Assembly (NCBI GenBank): GCA_027487795.1
Contig: JAIYCX010000039.1
Location: forward strand, 186,001 to 250,000
Length of the DNA: 64,000 bases
Direction of reading: 5' to 3'
Source of the DNA: Pseudomonadota bacterium
GTDB taxonomy: Bacteria; Bdellovibrionota_C; UBA2361; SZUA-149; DAOLCO01
Part shown: positions 61,875 to 64,000 of the stretch, in pieces
How positions within the stretch are numbered: the first letter of the stretch is position 1
Layout of the letters: each line of letters begins with the position of its first letter
Translations under genes and position numbers: made by a program
The notes under the pieces: generated by a model
Seen by the model: the letters and a program-made list of their open reading frames with translations, nothing else
Database searches by the model: none
What the model was told of the DNA's origin: nothing

Positions 61875-62915
61875 ATGTGGTCAGGCCTAATTATAACTGT
61901 GACAGTCGCATTAGCGATATCATTTATTTGTTCACTGATGGAAGCAGCTCTGCTAACTGTGTCTTTGCCGTACGTTAGGTATTTAGCAGAGAGCGGATCA
62001 AGGAGAGGGAAATTACTTTTACAGTTCAAAGAAAGACTTGGAATTCCTGTATCTGCAATCTTAATACTAAATACAGTTTCACATACAGCAGGTGCGTCTG
62101 TTGGGGGTGCCTATGTCAGCAAATTAGGTGATGAAGCAGTAATTATCTTTTCTGTAGTTTTTACTCTACTTGTTTTATTTTTAAGTGAAATTTTACCGAA
62201 ACAACTAGGCACAGCTTATGCGAGACAAAGTGCTCTTTTAATAGCACTTCCTTTAAATCTTATGATTAAAGCCCTGTATCCAGTAGTCTGGCTTACTGAT
62301 CTTTTTTCTAGAAAAGTAGCATCAGGAGAAGATGAGCCAAGAGTCTCTCATGAAGAAGTATTAAGCATGGCAGAAATGGGACATGAAGATGGAGTAATTG
62401 ATCCTCTTGAAGATTCCGTTATTAGAAATGTAATTGGATTAGATACAGTCCTTGTAAGGGATGTATTAACGCCGAGGGTAGTTGTATATTCGCTAATAGA
62501 AACAATGATTGTTTCTGATTTAAGAGAAAAATTATTTTCTCTTCCTCATACTCGAATACCACTTTTCCCAGAAGAAAATATTGATGAACCTTCTGGATAT
62601 GTACTACAGAGGGATGTAGCAAAAGCTATATTAGAAGATGGCGGTGAGAAATTATTAAAAGATCTTAAAAGGCCTTTAATAACCGTTCCTGATACTATGC
62701 GCGTTGATAAGCTTATGCTTCAAATGGTAGAAAAACAAATGCCAATCTGTGCTGTCGTTAATGAGCATGGTGGATTTGCAGGAGTTGTTACTCTAGAGGA
62801 TATATTAGAAGAAATTATTGGCAGAGAAATTGTAGATGAGCTAGACGAAGTAAGAGATCTTAGAACATACGCAAAGACACTACATGAACTTAGAAATACA
62901 GCTAAAATTAATTAA
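61875..62915 (+). CDS. CNNM/CBS-domain membrane protein (CorC/HlyC-like)
   Basis: 346-aa protein of the CNNM family (PF01595) implicated in divalent cation (Mg/Co) export. Three to four membrane helices occupy residues 1-150, with EAALLTVSLPYVRYLAESGSRRG after the first, the cation-site-like NTVSHTAGASVGGAY and the family block LSEILPKQLGTAYA. Residues 155-180 form the acidic-helix stretch. Two CBS domains follow (VLVRDVLTPRVVVYSL near 195 and PDTMRVDKLMLQMVEKQMPICAVVNEHGGFAGVVTLEDILEEIIG). The usual C-terminal CorC_HlyC domain is absent. Confidence 0.93.
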   Translation: MWSGLIITVTVALAISFICSLMEAALLTVSLPYVRYLAESGSRRGKLLLQFKERLGIPVSAILILNTVSHTAGASVGGAYVSKLGDEAVIIFSVVFTLLVLFLSEILPKQLGTAYARQSALLIALPLNLMIKALYPVVWLTDLFSRKVASGEDEPRVSHEEVLSMAEMGHEDGVIDPLEDSVIRNVIGLDTVLVRDVLTPRVVVYSLIETMIVSDLREKLFSLPHTRIPLFPEENIDEPSGYVLQRDVAKAILEDGGEKLLKDLKRPLITVPDTMRVDKLMLQMVEKQMPICAVVNEHGGFAGVVTLEDILEEIIGREIVDELDEVRDLRTYAKTLHELRNTAKIN

Positions 62916-62940
62916 ATTCATATAAGTTTACATATTAGAA

Positions 62941-64000
62941 TGCTACCACCAAACAAAAATAAATCTATCGAAGAATATGTAGATACAGATAATTCATTTC
63001 ATCAAAAATTACCAGGTTCTCCTAAGATAGTTTCAAGAGATGATCATGTTGTTTCAAGAAGAGATATTGATCAAGACGCATTAAAAGTTCTTAGAAGATT
63101 AAATGGCTATGGATATCAAGCATTCCTTGTAGGAGGGGGAGTTCGAGATTTACTTATTGGCAAGGAGCCAAAAGATTTTGACGTTTGCACTGATGCACAT
63201 CCTGAAGAAATTAGAGATTTATTTAGAAATTCTAGAATAATCGGGAAAAGATTCAAACTAGTTCATGTTTATTTTTATGGTGGAAAAATAATTGAAGTTT
63301 CTACTTTTAGAGCTGCAAATGATAGTACTAGTACATTATCATCTGATAATAATTATGGTGATGCCTTAAGTGATGCGCTTAGAAGAGATCTAACAATAAA
63401 TGCTCTTTTTTATAGTCCAGAAGATTTTTCTATAATTGATTATGTAGATGGATTAAAAGATTTAGATAAAAAAGTTGTTAGGATCATTGGTGATCCTGAT
63501 GTTCGATTTACTGAAGATCCAGTAAGAATAATAAGAGCTGCAAGACACGCTGCGAGAGCCAATTTCCAAATTGAGAAAAAGACAGCTTCTTCTATGAAGA
63601 AGAATATAGAGTTGTTAAATCTTGTACCAGCCGCCAGATTATATGAAGAAATTCAGAAAGATTTTTATTCAGGTAGTTTCTTGGAAACTTTCGAAGAACT
63701 GAGAAAGTTTGATATCATAAAGCTGATGCTCCCAAATATTGATGAAGCTATAAATACTATGACTAAAGAAAAAAGATCTGAGTATTTAGGGAGATTGAAA
63801 AGTTTAGATACTATAATTCAGATGGGCTTAGAGCCGCCATCAGAATTATTTTTTGGCTGTTTGTTAATAGGTGCAGTAGCTAAGAAAAATAAATTAAAAA
63901 ATTCAGAATTATCTTTAGAAGATAATTCTGATGAATATAAGTTGGAAATACTAGCAGAAGAGTTTCCTTGTCATGTATCAGATTCTGGCAAATCAAGTTC
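62941..64000 (+). CDS. pcnB: Poly(A) polymerase PcnB, 3' end beyond window
   Basis: Adds poly(A) tails to RNA and so promotes decay. The frame is open from the ATG at 62941 to the window edge, so about 353 residues are visible without a stop. The nucleotidyltransferase motif is AFLVGGGVRDLLIGKEPKDFDVCTDA near residues 61-86 with the metal-binding DxD. PcnB-specific RIIGKRFKLVHVYF follows, then RDLTINALFYSPEDFSIIDYVDG, RFTEDPVRIIRAARHAAR and LVPAARLYEEIQKDF. The last two favour PcnB over CCA-adding enzyme. It begins 25 nt after the CNNM gene. Confidence 0.94.

Noticed and set aside
1..64000. CRISPR arrays, tRNA, rRNA, prophage or insertion sequences
   Set aside because: No regularly spaced repeats, no TTCGA-type T-arm with matching cloverleaf, no rRNA signature and no transposase or integrase were seen when reading both strands.

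Overview
The window is an AT-rich (about one-third G+C by eye), densely packed chromosomal segment from a Gram-negative bacterium with two membranes. The envelope genes show this: a Wza-type polysaccharide export lipoprotein, an O-antigen ligase/Wzy-like polymerase, several lipoproteins with clear lipoboxes, a PilP-type pilus assembly protein and a PEP-CTERM protein. The lineage is not certain. TrmFO, HemY-type protoporphyrinogen oxidase, a long IspH and heme O synthase would fit a deltaproteobacterium-like or Bdellovibrionota/SAR324-like heterotroph. One gene instead resembles a small family that I know mainly from Bacteroidetes. No phage, insertion sequence, CRISPR array, rRNA or tRNA was seen.

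Layout. 1-6.5 kb: surface polysaccharide genes (export lipoprotein, two secreted or anchored unknowns, O-antigen ligase, an Ala/Pro-rich secreted protein). 6.6-7.6 kb: a VCBS/FG-GAP-like repeat protein closed by a strong terminator. 7.7-12.4 kb (minus): two unknown genes, asnS, trmFO and purC, overlapping or tightly spaced. 12.8-15.5 kb: a ParA ATPase, heme O synthase and UbiE/MenG. 15.6-19.8 kb: a carbamoyltransferase-SxtJ-DUF5989 cassette with a Cys-rich lipoprotein and an SGNH hydrolase. 19.8-23.4 kb: a histidine phosphatase, a METTL25-like methyltransferase, an MFS transporter and a small orphan family. 24.4-30.1 kb: hemE-hemY, a TrhO tRNA hydroxylase fused to an exported-looking domain, and glpD. 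30.2-34.9 kb: a PA14 membrane protein, FKBP, rsgA, yjbQ and small unknowns. 35.1-45.9 kb: a PEP-CTERM protein, a D-Ala-D-Ala carboxypeptidase, metK, a sugar-symporter-like MFS protein, an acidic-tail protein, a lipoprotein, ftsK and two unknowns. 46-49.6 kb: a Trm112-like protein, a PilP fusion, a Peripla_BP_6 receptor, a 164-nt GC-rich hairpin, and a DUF4160/BrnA-like toxin-antitoxin pair flanked by palindromes. 49.6-64 kb: an odd response regulator, a DHH phosphoesterase, ssb, a YceD-like protein, ispH, a second large VCBS-repeat protein, uvrC, serS, an MFS protein, a CNNM/CBS protein and the start of pcnB, which runs off the window.

Most genes are housekeeping (translation, tRNA modification, heme, purine, SAM, isoprenoid, DNA repair). 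Accessory interest lies in the carbamoyltransferase cassette, the TrhO fusion, the METTL25-like enzyme, the degenerate histidine-kinase-like response regulator, the structured GC-rich element beside the toxin-antitoxin module, and a recurring arrangement in which a -10-like box sits only 5-7 nt before the ATG, which suggests frequent leaderless mRNAs.
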